DNA of 33,976 bases. Origin: Pseudomonadales bacterium (GTDB taxonomy: Bacteria; Pseudomonadota; Gammaproteobacteria; Pseudomonadales; Pseudohongiellaceae). Each line of letters starts with the position of its first letter. Position 1 is the stretch's first letter. Shown in pieces: positions 1 through 9,072 of this stretch. The stretch lies in contig JAJEGU010000026.1 in assembly GCA_022819645.1 (NCBI GenBank), forward strand, positions 1-33,976. Reading direction: 5' to 3'. The position numbers were made by a program, and so were the translations under genes. The notes below the pieces were generated by a model that saw nothing but the letters and a program-made list of their open reading frames with translations, was not told where the DNA came from and ran no database searches.

Positions 1-152
1 AGCTCTGATCAAGTTAGAGCTTCCCTGCGGCACATGGAAGTGCCGCCGAATTCGATGGCGTAAGCCATTGAATTCGGGAGCAAAACAAAACCACGCTTTT
101 GTTTTGCGATAATGAAAAACTCCACGGATGGAGTTTTTCAGAGAATACTTAG
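1..152. repeat. Hairpin-rich dispersed repeat, copy 1
   Basis: Five perfect or near-perfect inverted repeats lie end to end: 1-21 (6-bp arms), 28-45 (6-bp arms), 46-77 (14-bp arms, one mismatch), 80-107 (11-bp arms, A-rich and T-rich) and 114-139 (11-bp arms, 4-base loop, T-run on both strands). Bases 78-152 are identical to 24543-24617, and bases 1-13 match 24527-24539. Copy 2 lacks the segment with the second and third hairpins, as if deleted between two GAGC words. The repeat ends one base before the run of G that serves as the gcvT ribosome site. The window edge may cut its left end. The last hairpin would work as a bidirectional terminator; whether the whole is a mobile (MITE/REP-like) element is inference. 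Confidence 0.75.
114..139. terminator. Bidirectional terminator-like hairpin in repeat copy 1
   Basis: Two perfectly complementary 11-base arms are separated by a 4-base loop. There is a run of A before the stem and a run of T after it, so either strand would give a U-tailed hairpin. It lies 27 bases before the gcvT start, which is odd for a terminator of gcvT itself. It more likely ends transcription of a gene left of the window, or acts as an attenuator in the gcvT leader. Confidence 0.45.
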
Positions 153-165
153 GGGGAATCGAAAC

Positions 166-1254
166 ATGGGGCAACGCACCTCCTTGCATGACCAGCATGT
201 GGCCGCCGGGGCGAAGATGGTCGATTTCGCCGGCTGGGACATGCCGCTGCATTACGGCTCCCAGATCGGGGAGCATCATCAGGTTCGCCGGGATGCCGGC
301 GTGTTCGATGTTTCCCACATGACGGTGATCGACGTGGGCGGCGGCGACGCCGGGGGCTGGCTGCGCTATCTGCTGGCCAACGACGTGGCGCGGCTGGGGT
401 CACCCGGCAAGGCGCAATACAGCCTGCTGCTCAATCACGAAGGCGGCGTGGTCGATGACCTGATTGTCTATCGCAGGGTTGCGGGCTATCGCCTGGTGAG
501 CAACTGCGCCACGCGCCGCAAGGTGCTGATCTGGCTTGCGCGGAACAGCCCCGGATACAACGTCCAGGTCGAGGAGCAGCCCCATGTCGCGATGCTTGCC
601 ATCCACGGGCCGAATTCGATTGAACTCGCCTGCGGCGCGCTACCCGCTGACTGCGCCGGGGAAGTGCGGCGGTTGGAGAACTTCGGTGCGCTGGAGCATG
701 AGGGCCGGCTTGTGGCGCGGACGGGCTACACCGGTGAACTCGGCATTGAAGTCATGCTGCCGGGAGAGGCCGCCGGCGAATTGTGGGGCAAGCTGCTCGC
801 CGCGGGAGTCAAACCCGTTGGCCTCGGCGCCAGGGACACCCTTCGTCTCGAAGCGGGAATGAACCTGTACGGCCAGGACATGGACGAAAACACCTCGCCG
901 CTTGCCGCCAATCTCGGCTGGGCCGTGAACTGGCGCGACGCAGAGAGGGAATTCATCGGCCGGGAAGCCGTACAGCGCCAGCGGGAAAGCCGCGGGCAAG
1001 GAGAGGCGGCAGTGCTCACGGGCCTCGTGCTCGAAGCCCGGGGAGTGCTCCGCAATGGCCAACGGGTGCAGACCGACAAGGGTGCGGGAGTCATCACCAG
1101 CGGCAGTTTTTCACCCACATTGAAGCAATCCATCGCATTGGCTAGAATCCCGTGGGGCAGCCAGAGTTGCCAGGTGGAATTGCGCGGCGCAATGACTCCG
1201 CTGAAGATCGTCAAGCCCGGATTCGTCCGCTTCGGCAAGCGCATTTTCGAGTAA
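166..1254 (+). CDS. gcvT: Glycine cleavage system T protein (aminomethyltransferase)
   Basis: GcvT takes the aminomethyl group from the lipoyl arm of the H protein and passes its one-carbon unit to tetrahydrofolate, releasing ammonia, in the cytoplasmic glycine cleavage complex. The 362-residue product has the family's normal length. Visible marks are the N-terminal [11 protein letters not shown], the DVSHM segment near residue 50, the [11 protein letters not shown] segment with the expected catalytic aspartate, GYTGELGIE, and the [17 protein letters not shown] block. ATG 166 is preferred over an upstream in-frame ATG at 112 because AGGGGG (151-156) is correctly spaced and the upstream codons lie inside the hairpin repeat. 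It is followed by gcvH after about 50 bases and is probably cotranscribed with gcvH and gcvP. No glycine riboswitch is visible in the 165 bases before it. Confidence 0.97.
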   Translation: MGQRTSLHDQHVAAGAKMVDFAGWDMPLHYGSQIGEHHQVRRDAGVFDVSHMTVIDVGGGDAGGWLRYLLANDVARLGSPGKAQYSLLLNHEGGVVDDLIVYRRVAGYRLVSNCATRRKVLIWLARNSPGYNVQVEEQPHVAMLAIHGPNSIELACGALPADCAGEVRRLENFGALEHEGRLVARTGYTGELGIEVMLPGEAAGELWGKLLAAGVKPVGLGARDTLRLEAGMNLYGQDMDENTSPLAANLGWAVNWRDAEREFIGREAVQRQRESRGQGEAAVLTGLVLEARGVLRNGQRVQTDKGAGVITSGSFSPTLKQSIALARIPWGSQSCQVELRGAMTPLKIVKPGFVRFGKRIFE

Positions 1255-1307
1255 TTCCGCCACGGCGAAAGGCTGCAGAGCAACGCGAAAGAACCGAGGG
1301 AACGCGG

Positions 1308-1697
1308 GTGTCAAAAATTCCAGAAGACTTGCATTACGCCTCCACCCATGAATGGGTCAAGGTGGATGAGAACGGCATCGCCACTGTGGGCATCAGCGAT
1401 CATGCCCAGGAAGCGCTGGGCGATATCGTATTTGTTGAACTGCCCGAGCCGGGGGCGGAAATCGAAGCCAGGGCCGAAGTGGCCGTGGTGGAGTCGGTCA
1501 AGGCGGCTTCCGATCTGTATAGCCCCGCCAGCGGCGAAATCACCGAAGTCAATGAAGCGCTCATCGACAATCCGCAACTCGTGAATTCGGCGCCCTACGA
1601 CGACGGCTGGATTTACCGGATGACCATCACCGACGAAAGGGACCTTGGCGAGCTGCTCAGCGCGGAGGCCTACGCGGACCATTGCGCGGATGAGTAG
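1308..1697 (+). CDS. gcvH: Glycine cleavage system H protein (lipoyl carrier)
   Basis: GcvH is the small lipoylated shuttle between the P, T and L proteins. The product is 129 residues, the usual size. [10 protein letters not shown] lies near the N-terminus, and [13 protein letters not shown] carries the lipoylation lysine at about residue 65. The GTG start at 1308 is chosen because GAGGGAA (1296-1302) sits at the right distance and because the protein from there ([15 protein letters not shown]) matches the family N-terminus; no in-frame ATG gives that N-terminus. Its stop overlaps the gcvP start by 8 bases, which suggests translational coupling. Confidence 0.97.
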   Translation: MSKIPEDLHYASTHEWVKVDENGIATVGISDHAQEALGDIVFVELPEPGAEIEARAEVAVVESVKAASDLYSPASGEITEVNEALIDNPQLVNSAPYDDGWIYRMTITDERDLGELLSAEAYADHCADE

Positions 1698-4611
1698 CGC
1701 ACGCCTCGAATCCCTGCTGTACCGCAATGAATTTGTCGACCGGCACATCGGGCCGGACGACGAAGAAATCCGGAACATGCTTGAGGCTCTCGGCCTCCAA
1801 TCCCTTGACGATCTCACCGCAAGGACGCTGCCGGCAAGCATCATGGACGGCAGGCCGCTCGCGCTTGGGGACCCGGTTCCCGAAAGCGAAGCCCTTGCCA
1901 GACTGAAGGCCATCGCCGGGGAAAACCTTCCCGTCCGCTCCTTTATCGGCATGGGTTATTACGACACCCATCTGCCTGCGGTGATCCAGCGCAATGTGCT
2001 GGAAAATCCCGGCTGGTACACCGCGTACACGCCATATCAGGCGGAAATATCCCAGGGCCGCCTCGAATGCCTGCTCGCTTTCCAGCACCTGAGCATGGAC
2101 CTCACCGGCATGCCCCTGGCGAACGCCTCCCTGCTCGATGAGGCCACCGCTGTGGCCGAGGCCATGGCGCTGGCGAAAAGGGTCTGCCGCCAGCGCGGCG
2201 CGGGCGATTTCTTCGTCGACCGGGACTGCTTTCCCCAGACCATCGACGTGCTTCGCACCCGGGCCGAATGTTTCGGCTTCGGGCTGGTCATCGGCGACCC
2301 GTCACAGATGCCTGATGCAGGCCTGTTCGGCGCGGTGCTGCAGTATCCGGGCCTGTCCGGCAAGGTGCGGGACCTGCGCCCGGCCATCGAACATCTTCAC
2401 CGGCAGGGCGCCATCGCCGTGGTGGCGGCGGACCTGTTGAGCCTCTGCCTGCTCGAATCCCCCGGCGCCATGGGCGCCGATGTGGTGACGGGATCATCCC
2501 AGCGCTTTGGCGTGCCCATGGGCTATGGCGGCCCCCATGCGGCGTATTTCGCCACCCGGGAGGAGTTCCGCCGCGCGGTGCCCGGCCGCATCATCGGCGT
2601 ATCCAAAGACGTCCGGGGCCGCCCGGCCCTGCGCATGGCGCTGCAAACCCGGGAGCAGCATATCCGCCGGGAGAAAGCCAACAGCAATATCTGCACCGCC
2701 CAGGTGCTGCTCGCCAATATCGCCGCGTTGTACGCCATGTATCACGGCCCCGAAGGTCTTGTCCGCATCGCCAGCCGGGTCAATCGGCTCACCGGGATTC
2801 TTGCCGCCGGGCTGCGCCAGGGCGGCATCGACGCCCCGGCAAGCGGTTTCTTCGATACCTTGAGCCTGCAGGTCGATTCGGCAAGCTTCGCGGGAATCAC
2901 CGAGCGCTCGGCGGCGCGCAACATCAACCTGCGGTTCGATGCGAGCGCCGGCGAGGTGGGCCTGAGTCTTGACGAATGCACCACGCCCGCCGACGTGGAA
3001 TCGTTGTGGCAGGTTTTGCTTGGCGATGGCGCGGCGGCATTGTCGCTTGCCGGCATCGACGCGCAACTCGCTCCCGGCGCCCCGGGCATTCCGACAACAC
3101 TCGCGCGCAAGACCGAATTCCTCAAGCATCCCAACTTCAACCGCTATCACTCGGAAACCGGAATGATGCGCTATCTCAAGCGCCTGGAGAATCGGGATGT
3201 CTCCCTCACCCACGCCATGATTCCGTTGGGCTCCTGCACCATGAAGCTCAATGCCGCCGCGGAGTTGATGCCGGTTTCCTGGCCCGAATTCGCCGCTCCC
3301 CATCCTTTCGCGCCCAGGGAGCAGGTGAGGGGCTATCTGCGAATGATCGGCGAGCTTGAGTCCATGCTCGCGGAAATCACCGGTTTCGACGCGGTCAGCA
3401 TGCAGCCCAATTCCGGCGCCCAGGGCGAGTACGCCGGCCTGCTCGCTATCCGCAAGTATCTTGCCGCCAGGGGCGAGGGTCACCGCGATGTCTGCCTGAT
3501 TCCGACTTCCGCCCACGGCACCAATCCCGCCAGCGCCATCATGATCGGCATGCAAGTGGTGCTGGTGCGCTGCGACGATTCAGGCAATATCGACGTGGCC
3601 GACCTGCGGGCGAAAGTCGAGAAGCACAGCGGCCAGGTGGCGGCGCTGATGATCACCTATCCCTCCACCCACGGCGTGTTCGAGGCGGCGGTGCGGGAGA
3701 TTTGTGAAATCGTCCATGACGCCGGCGGCCAGGTGTACATGGACGGCGCCAATCTCAACGCCCAAATCGGCCTGACCAGCCCCGGCCTGATCGGCGCCGA
3801 TGTCGCCCACGTCAATCTGCACAAGACTTTCTGCATCCCCCATGGCGGCGGCGGCCCGGGCATGGGCCCCATCGGCGTCAAGTCGCATCTTGCGCCCCAT
3901 GTGGCGAATCACAGCCAGGTCGCCCTGGATGGGCCAAACCCCGGCAATAGCGCGGTGTCCGCCGCGCCCTGGGGCAGCGCCGGCATTCTGCCGATTTCCT
4001 GGATGTACATCACCATGATGGGCGCGGCCGGGCTGCGCAAGGCCACCGAGGTGGCGATTCTCAACGCCAATTACATGGCCCGGCGCCTGGGCGGGCATTT
4101 CCCGGTGCTCTATACCGGCCAGAACGGCATGGTGGCCCATGAATGCATCATCGACCTGCGCCCCCTGAAACAGGGCACCGGAATCACCGATGAAGACATC
4201 GCCAAGCGCCTGATGGATTTCGGCTACCACGCCCCCACCATGTCCTTCCCGGTGCCGGGAACCCTGATGATCGAGCCCACCGAAAGCGAAAACCGTGCCG
4301 AACTCGACCGCTTCATCGACGCCATGATCCACATCCGCGGCGAAATCGCCGCCATTGAAGCCGGCGAGACGGATCGCGCAAACAATCCCCTGAAGAACGC
4401 CCCCCACACCCAGGAAGACCTGCTCGACGAAAACTGGCAGCGACCCTACGGCAAGCGTCAGGCGGCATTCCCCGCCGCCGCCGAAGCTATCGACAAATTC
4501 TGGCCCTGCGTCAACCGCATCGACAATGTATACGGCGATCGCAACCTCTTCTGCGCCTGCCCGCCCCTGCAGCCCGATGAGGAGTCTGCTCCCGCTGCAG
4601 ATTCCCAGTGA
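1690..4611 (+). CDS. gcvP: Glycine dehydrogenase (decarboxylating), P protein
   Basis: GcvP is the PLP enzyme that decarboxylates glycine and loads the aminomethyl group onto GcvH. The 973-residue protein is a full-length single-chain (fused alpha/beta) P protein. It has [13 protein letters not shown] at the N-terminus, [14 protein letters not shown] in the N-terminal half, LGSCTMKLN at the start of the second half, and the PLP-lysine segment [14 protein letters not shown] with Lys at about residue 712. The C-terminus [14 protein letters not shown] is also conserved. ATG 1690 overlaps the gcvH stop; an in-frame ATG at 1645 lies inside gcvH and gives a non-family extension. Bases 4449-4506 are duplicated exactly at 7116-7173, although this copy of the gene is intact. 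The last residues after ACPP look like a lineage-specific tail. Confidence 0.97.
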   Translation: MSSARLESLLYRNEFVDRHIGPDDEEIRNMLEALGLQSLDDLTARTLPASIMDGRPLALGDPVPESEALARLKAIAGENLPVRSFIGMGYYDTHLPAVIQRNVLENPGWYTAYTPYQAEISQGRLECLLAFQHLSMDLTGMPLANASLLDEATAVAEAMALAKRVCRQRGAGDFFVDRDCFPQTIDVLRTRAECFGFGLVIGDPSQMPDAGLFGAVLQYPGLSGKVRDLRPAIEHLHRQGAIAVVAADLLSLCLLESPGAMGADVVTGSSQRFGVPMGYGGPHAAYFATREEFRRAVPGRIIGVSKDVRGRPALRMALQTREQHIRREKANSNICTAQVLLANIAALYAMYHGPEGLVRIASRVNRLTGILAAGLRQGGIDAPASGFFDTLSLQVDSASFAGITERSAARNINLRFDASAGEVGLSLDECTTPADVESLWQVLLGDGAAALSLAGIDAQLAPGAPGIPTTLARKTEFLKHPNFNRYHSETGMMRYLKRLENRDVSLTHAMIPLGSCTMKLNAAAELMPVSWPEFAAPHPFAPREQVRGYLRMIGELESMLAEITGFDAVSMQPNSGAQGEYAGLLAIRKYLAARGEGHRDVCLIPTSAHGTNPASAIMIGMQVVLVRCDDSGNIDVADLRAKVEKHSGQVAALMITYPSTHGVFEAAVREICEIVHDAGGQVYMDGANLNAQIGLTSPGLIGADVAHVNLHKTFCIPHGGGGPGMGPIGVKSHLAPHVANHSQVALDGPNPGNSAVSAAPWGSAGILPISWMYITMMGAAGLRKATEVAILNANYMARRLGGHFPVLYTGQNGMVAHECIIDLRPLKQGTGITDEDIAKRLMDFGYHAPTMSFPVPGTLMIEPTESENRAELDRFIDAMIHIRGEIAAIEAGETDRANNPLKNAPHTQEDLLDENWQRPYGKRQAAFPAAAEAIDKFWPCVNRIDNVYGDRNLFCACPPLQPDEESAPAADSQ
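4449..4506. repeat. 58-bp direct repeat, left copy (inside gcvP)
   Basis: These 58 bases, coding for about 19 residues near the GcvP C-terminus, recur without mismatch at 7116-7173. The repeats bracket the 4507-7115 segment. The flanking bases differ on both sides (4448 A against 7115 T; 4507 T against 7174 C), so the identity is sharply bounded. Confidence 0.95.
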
Positions 4612-4626
4612 CGGATGGTGACGCCA

Positions 4627-5028
4627 ATGAAAAAGCTTTTGTGGATACCCGGTGTTCTATTAGCCCTGGCACTGGGCTTCGGTTTGCTCCAGTATGCTGC
4701 GTCAGAACGTGTTGAGGTCGTTTTGCTGCATACCCAGAACGAGCAGGGTGAGCAGGTCACGACTCGCTTGTGGGTGGTTGACCACGAGGGCAATCCCTGG
4801 TTACGGGGCGATTCGGGCAGCGGTTGGGTCGCCCGGCTCCAGGCCAGCGACGCCATCAGCTTGACCCGCAATGGCAGTACCATGCCCTATTCGTACCGCA
4901 TTCGTAACGAGAACCTGGCAACGATTCATCAATTGATGCGGGAAAAATACACCTGGGGAGACCAACTGGTAAGCCTCATGTCGGGCGACGGGACGGGTTC
5001 CAACGCAATCGAACTGATCCTTGAATGA
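4627..5028 (+). CDS. Small membrane-anchored protein, split-barrel (DUF385/deazaflavin-reductase-like) candidate
   Basis: The 133-residue product starts with a lysine pair and one hydrophobic helix (about residues 3-23) that could be a membrane anchor or uncleaved signal. It continues with a strand-rich domain: VEVVLLHTQ, TTRLWVVDHEGNPWLRGD, AISLTRNG. The C-terminal IHQLMREKYTWGDQLVSLM segment resembles the end of the small FMN/F420-binding split-barrel proteins (nitroreductase or deazaflavin-dependent reductase family). That likeness is recalled, not computed, and no cofactor can be assigned. ATG 4627 is preferred over 4615 because GGTGA (4617-4621) lies five bases before it. It begins 15 bases after gcvP on the same strand, lies between the two 58-bp repeats, and converges on the metallopeptidase gene. 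Confidence 0.6.
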   Translation: MKKLLWIPGVLLALALGFGLLQYAASERVEVVLLHTQNEQGEQVTTRLWVVDHEGNPWLRGDSGSGWVARLQASDAISLTRNGSTMPYSYRIRNENLATIHQLMREKYTWGDQLVSLMSGDGTGSNAIELILE

Positions 5029-5132
5029 ATAAGGTAGAGATCGATATTTGCTGGACTATATTTCCTGAAAAAAGATGAATCTAACAAGGAAAACTCGATG
5101 TTTAATCCGGAATATTCGCTAATGAATGTCTA

Positions 5133-6623
5133 TCAACTGGGCGAGATAAAGTCAAGTTCTTCTTGACTAATCACATTAATGTTCGCTAGATGCTGTCGTA
5201 GGGCTGCACGGCTGACCTTCAATCTGTTTGCCAACTTGGCAATTTCGTTCTTGAGATCATGCAGGCTTGTATTTGGTGGCAGTTTAGCGCGATCTAGCGG
5301 CATAAGTAACATGGCTGCAAAAGCATTCGCTCTCTGTTCAACGGTTGGTGAGGCCCACGGAGTGCTGGTGTGCGTTAACGGTCGCGCTGAAGTTCGATCA
5401 AAGAGGATATGGCACAACTCATGAGCCATAGTGAAACGTTTGCCTCTATGTTCATTTTTCAAGTGATCCAGATTTACCAGGATTGTGGGTTTCAATCTGG
5501 CTCCAGCCAGTGCAACGCCTCTGGGACCATGCCTCCCCAATTTGACTTCCCTGACTCGAACGCCGAGGTTCTCCAGCATGGTTTCAATTCGACTCTCGCT
5601 GGCTTTTGGCGCCGGATCGATCGCATCAAGAACTTCAAGCGCCAGCGCATAGCCATTGTGCCATGGCGATGAATGCACCCATGCCGGTTGTTCGGACACC
5701 AGGTTTTTGAGCGTGTCCGAATCTCCGTTTTCGGAACGCGCGTCGAAGTACTCCGCCAGTAGTTTCGCCGCCGCAGGATTTGTGATTTGTGGGGATAGGT
5801 CGCCAAACATCGCTACTTCCGGCGAAAGAGTTCCCAGCCAGGGTGCTTCCTGGGCCCGAAGCGGATTCTTCAGTTTTTCCAGTACGCTGAGGATTGTTTT
5901 CGTCAGCGGCCCGGGTTCCGGGCTTGAATCGAGATACCAGGACACAGCGGGTTTGCCGATGGGGCCGGCCTTGATCTTTGTCCAGGAATCCGTCAGTTCA
6001 GACTTCCAATCGAACACAACTGAATCATTTGGTACCAAAAACCAATCGATCGCCGAAGCCAGCGCATCGGCGACACAATCCACGGAAGCGCGGGCCACGC
6101 CACTTTCGGCCATGAACATGGCGGATTCGGCGCCGGGTTGGATGCGGTTGCCCCACGATATCTCGATCTCATCTTCCATGCGTTGGAAGAAAACATCCGG
6201 CACGATGCCTCCTTCCGAAGCGCTTCGCAGCGAATGTCGCCCGGCCCATTCCTGCCACGGATAAAACCTGGCTGGATCATCGCCGGCGCTTTCCAGCATC
6301 GCAAGATACGCGTCCCGTGCCGAACACGACCGGCTATCGAGTACAGTGCCTTCTTGCGGCAATCGTTTTTCATGAAGCAGCGGCATCCAGTTATCGACAA
6401 GCCACCTGAATAAAGGAGCCAGAAACCAGCGCACTTCTTGAATCGCTAAAGTATTTCCATCGGTGCCTCGCAGTCGAATATCGCACAGGTTCACGTCCGT
6501 AACCCAGAGCCGCCACGCCCCCCATGAACCTTCGCTTTCTTCCGGTTCTGCGGCAATCGAATCGGGAAGCAGGGCGAACTCCAGGGCAAATTCCGCCTTG
6601 TCGCCGAAAGTCTCGAAATTCAT
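5133..6623 (-). CDS. Large ImmA/IrrE-family zinc metallopeptidase-like protein
   Basis: The 496-residue product ends in an ImmA/IrrE (COG2856-like) domain. The zinc motif HELCH is at about residues 401-405 within RFTMAHELCHILFDR. The C-terminal NRLKVSRAALRQHLANINVIS resembles the helical end seen in this family. The N-terminal 300 residues are a separate domain containing WRLWVTDVNLCDIRL and VRWFLAPLFRWLVDNWMPLL, which I do not recognise by name. Known ImmA-type peptidases cleave phage or mobile-element repressors or stress regulators; the substrate here is unknown. A small gene lies immediately upstream on the same strand. ATG 6623 is preferred because it follows that gene's stop by a few bases; an in-frame ATG at 6662 would overlap it by 32 bases. 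The segment is visibly less GC-rich than its neighbours, which suggests acquisition. Confidence 0.85.
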   Translation of the reverse strand: MNFETFGDKAEFALEFALLPDSIAAEPEESEGSWGAWRLWVTDVNLCDIRLRGTDGNTLAIQEVRWFLAPLFRWLVDNWMPLLHEKRLPQEGTVLDSRSCSARDAYLAMLESAGDDPARFYPWQEWAGRHSLRSASEGGIVPDVFFQRMEDEIEISWGNRIQPGAESAMFMAESGVARASVDCVADALASAIDWFLVPNDSVVFDWKSELTDSWTKIKAGPIGKPAVSWYLDSSPEPGPLTKTILSVLEKLKNPLRAQEAPWLGTLSPEVAMFGDLSPQITNPAAAKLLAEYFDARSENGDSDTLKNLVSEQPAWVHSSPWHNGYALALEVLDAIDPAPKASESRIETMLENLGVRVREVKLGRHGPRGVALAGARLKPTILVNLDHLKNEHRGKRFTMAHELCHILFDRTSARPLTHTSTPWASPTVEQRANAFAAMLLMPLDRAKLPPNTSLHDLKNEIAKLANRLKVSRAALRQHLANINVISQEELDFISPS

Positions 6624-6630
6624 CACAGTG

Positions 6631-7011
6631 TTACTTGCCAACCTTTCGTCCCCCAAAAGCATCCCTTACGTTTTCACGCGTACGGTACGTTCTGAGATCC
6701 TTTCTGCTGATCAATCCTTCTTTCAACCACTGTATCTTCAATTCGTGATCCATTCTATCCCATGCCTCGGGATAGCCATGCCAGATTTCCGCATCGCCAG
6801 AGGAACGAGTTCTCATCCCCACGAATCCTACTCCGTCCCGTGTAGCCTGCAGTCTTTTGCCTACGAGACAAGCCGAATCGAGTAACTCTTGCGCGATTTC
6901 GACACTCCAATTGGGGCACTTCACGCCGGGGTTTTGCGCCGTAATCGGTTCGCAGTGCCTGGGACTCGCTTCATAAATCCTTTTTGTTTCCGCCTTCATC
7001 GAGTCGATCAT
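6631..7011 (-). CDS. Small unknown protein, partner of the ImmA/IrrE-like gene
   Basis: A product of about 126 residues with no family I can name. It is charged and soluble, with no signal or membrane segment. Seen features are CPNWSVEIAQELLDSACLVGKR, VGFVGMRTRSSGDAEIWHGYPEAWDRM and a lysine/arginine-rich C-terminus. Its stop lies 7 bases before the preferred start of the metallopeptidase, so the two are probably cotranscribed and coupled. Such pairs are usual for ImmA-type peptidases with their regulator or substrate, but no helix-turn-helix is evident here. The start is uncertain: ATG at 7011 or 6999, or TTG at 7080, are all in frame. Confidence 0.65.
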   Translation of the reverse strand: MIDSMKAETKRIYEASPRHCEPITAQNPGVKCPNWSVEIAQELLDSACLVGKRLQATRDGVGFVGMRTRSSGDAEIWHGYPEAWDRMDHELKIQWLKEGLISRKDLRTYRTRENVRDAFGGRKVGK

Positions 7012-7115
7012 ACCTCGCGGTGAACTTTCCGCGCGCCATTTCCCACGCCTATCCCGAACATCATGAGAATTGTAATCCAAATTGTATCAAGCGACCACAT
7101 TTTAGGAAATCAAAT

Positions 7116-7173
7116 CGGCAAGCGTCAGGCGGCATTCCCCGCCGCCGCCGAAGCTATCGACAAATTCTGGCCC
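7116..7173. repeat. 58-bp direct repeat, right copy (gcvP fragment)
   Basis: Exact second copy of 4449-4506. It encodes a stray piece of GcvP out of context and lies five bases from the stop codon of the ABC permease gene. The rest of the gcvP 3' end is absent, so this is a fragment rather than a second gene. It marks the right border of the accessory segment. Confidence 0.95.
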
Positions 7174-7177
7174 CCAC

Positions 7178-8344
7178 TCAGCCGAGCAGGGTTTCGCGGT
7201 GGTATACGCGGACGCAGGCCCAGGCGAGGAGGACGCCCAGGGTGAAGGTGCTCGCTACCGAGATGGCGGCGTGGAGTCCGTTTATCGGCTCGTTGCTGAT
7301 CATGTCCACGAGGATCAGGTGCTGGCTCAGGGAGGGCACGAACATGAATTCGAGCCTGGGCCGCAGATTCAGGAAACTGACGATCAGAATCGGCATCGTG
7401 GGCGCCAGGATCGCAAAACTCAGCCAGGTCTGGGCTTCCTTGTAGGTTTTGGTAAAGGAGGCGATCAGCGTCATCAGCGAAGCGCCGACAAGGAACATCG
7501 GGCAGAGCAGGAGGAAGGCGGCGAGAACCACCGGCAGATTGAAGTTCGGCGTCATGCCGATTTGCGTCAGCGGCATGAAACGCAGCGCCACGAACCACGA
7601 CAACAGGCTCAATAGCAGCGAGAACGCCATGAATACGACGCAGGCGGCGATCTTGCCGAGAATCAGATGGGTGCGGGTCACCGGCAGCGACAGCAGGGGT
7701 TCGAGCGAGCCACGTTCGCGCTCGCCGGCGGTGGCGTCAATCGCGAGATACATGCCGCCCATCAACAGCGAGAAGAGCAGGAAATAGCTCATCATGCCCA
7801 GCAGTATGGCGGCGCGTCCGCTGGGGGTCGAAACGTCGATGGTATCGATATTGAGCGGTCGCAACAGGTTTGGATTGACTCCCCGGGCCGATACCCTGAT
7901 GCTGGCCAGGGTCTGGTTGTAGCCAAAGAGCGCATCGTGGACCCGGCCCACATCGGCGTCCCCCGCGGTGTTCGCCTGGTCCAGATAAAGCTCCACCTTG
8001 GCGGGGATCATCTCGGCGAGTTGTTCGCCGAAATTCCCGGGGACCCGCAGCACCACATCGAACTCGCCCGTTTCCACCGCCGCTTCGGCGTCCGCCGGGC
8101 CGGCAACGATGTCGATGTGGCGGCTCTCCAGGTAGCGCATCAGGCTGGGCGCATGTTCGGCGCCGATCACCGGCAGCGAGATCAGTTCGGTTTCGGTATC
8201 GAAAGAGCGGTCAATCTGAAAGCCGATCAGCGACGCCATCAACAGGGGAAACATGGCCACCATGGCGACCGCCGTCAGCAGCGAACGGCGGTCCCGGAAG
8301 TTGTCGACGACTTCCTTGCGGAAGACTTGGAACAAGATGCCCAT
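7178..8344 (-). CDS. ABC transporter permease, NatB/ABC-2 type
   Basis: The 388-residue inner-membrane protein has one N-terminal helix (about residues 20-45), a large extracytoplasmic domain of about 150 residues, and a C-terminal block of about five further helices. This is the layout of NatB-like ABC-2 permeases, which with a NatA-type ATPase export sodium or small molecules. The RKEVVDNFRDRRSL segment after the start, and ATAGERERGSLEPLLSLPVTR before the second membrane block, are typical of the family. The ATG overlaps the ATPase stop by one base (TGATG), so the two are coupled. The substrate cannot be read from sequence. Confidence 0.88.
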   Translation of the reverse strand: MGILFQVFRKEVVDNFRDRRSLLTAVAMVAMFPLLMASLIGFQIDRSFDTETELISLPVIGAEHAPSLMRYLESRHIDIVAGPADAEAAVETGEFDVVLRVPGNFGEQLAEMIPAKVELYLDQANTAGDADVGRVHDALFGYNQTLASIRVSARGVNPNLLRPLNIDTIDVSTPSGRAAILLGMMSYFLLFSLLMGGMYLAIDATAGERERGSLEPLLSLPVTRTHLILGKIAACVVFMAFSLLLSLLSWFVALRFMPLTQIGMTPNFNLPVVLAAFLLLCPMFLVGASLMTLIASFTKTYKEAQTWLSFAILAPTMPILIVSFLNLRPRLEFMFVPSLSQHLILVDMISNEPINGLHAAISVASTFTLGVLLAWACVRVYHRETLLG

Positions 8345-9072
8345 CAATCCTTCTCCACCATGGCGAGCGCCGCGAGAAAGGCTTCCTCGAGATCGTCGCG
8401 TCCAGTGCGTTGGCGGATGCCGTCCACCGAATCGTGAATGGCGATTCTGCCGGCGGCCATGATGCAGATGTCATCGCACAGGGCGGCCACTTCCTGCATG
8501 ACATGGCTCGAAAAAAGCACGCAGCGCCCCTCGTCTTTCAGCTTCCGGATCAGTTCGCGCAGGCTGCGGGTGGCCATGACGTCGAGCCCGGTGGTGGGTT
8601 CGTCGAGAAGCAGGTTTTGCGGGTCGTGCACCAGCGCCCGGCCGAGCGCCACCCTGGTGCGCTGGCCATGGGAAAAGCCCTTGGCGCGGCGGTCCGCAAA
8701 GTCGCCGATTTCCAGCGTCTCGATGATGCTGTCCACCTTGTTTTCGATGAGGCCCTTGTCGAGGCCGCAGAGCCGGGCGTAATAGGCGATGTTCTCCCGC
8801 GCCGTAAGTCGCGGATAGAGGCCGGAATCATGCGGCAGCGAGCCGATCCTGCGCCGCACCCCGCGGCTGTCCGCGATCACATCGGCACCGTCGATGATCG
8901 CCGTGCCCTGGTCGGGCTTGAGCAGTGTGCAAAGTATCCGCAGGGTCGTTGACTTGCCGGCGCCGTTGGGGCCGAGCAAACCGGTGATCCTGCCGTCCCG
9001 GGCGTCGAAGCTCAGGCCGCGAACCGCATGCACCTCGCCAAAGGATTTGTGAATGCCCTGGACCCGGATCAT
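8344..9072 (-). CDS. ABC transporter ATP-binding protein, NatA-like
   Basis: The 242-residue nucleotide-binding subunit shows Walker A GPNGAGKST, a signature region FSHGQRTRVALGRAL in which SHGQ replaces the usual SGGQ, Walker B NLLLDEPTTGLD, and a switch histidine in LFSSHVMQEV. It would power the permease encoded directly downstream. ATG 9072 is chosen because it overlaps the hydrolase stop as ATGA and gives the standard IRVQGIHKSFG N-terminus; an upstream in-frame start would lie inside the hydrolase gene. Confidence 0.93.
   Translation of the reverse strand: MIRVQGIHKSFGEVHAVRGLSFDARDGRITGLLGPNGAGKSTTLRILCTLLKPDQGTAIIDGADVIADSRGVRRRIGSLPHDSGLYPRLTARENIAYYARLCGLDKGLIENKVDSIIETLEIGDFADRRAKGFSHGQRTRVALGRALVHDPQNLLLDEPTTGLDVMATRSLRELIRKLKDEGRCVLFSSHVMQEVAALCDDICIMAAGRIAIHDSVDGIRQRTGRDDLEEAFLAALAMVEKD

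Noticed and set aside
1..165. Glycine riboswitch before gcvT
   Set aside because: The gene context invites it, but the conserved aptamer blocks (GGAGAG, the CGCCGAAGG core and GGACAGAG) are not present; the segment is taken up by the hairpin repeat.
2494..3555. Long minus-strand open frame inside gcvP
   Set aside because: Shadow of gcvP; composition typical of an antisense frame in GC-rich DNA.
4449..7173. Integrase-mediated genomic island with att sites
   Set aside because: No integrase, tRNA gene or excisionase is present, and the repeat lies inside a coding region with further gcvP sequence after it; only the direct repeat itself is reported.
7063..7245. Short plus-strand open frame spanning the right 58-bp repeat
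   Set aside because: It reads the stray GcvP fragment and then the antisense of the permease end; no evidence of a gene.
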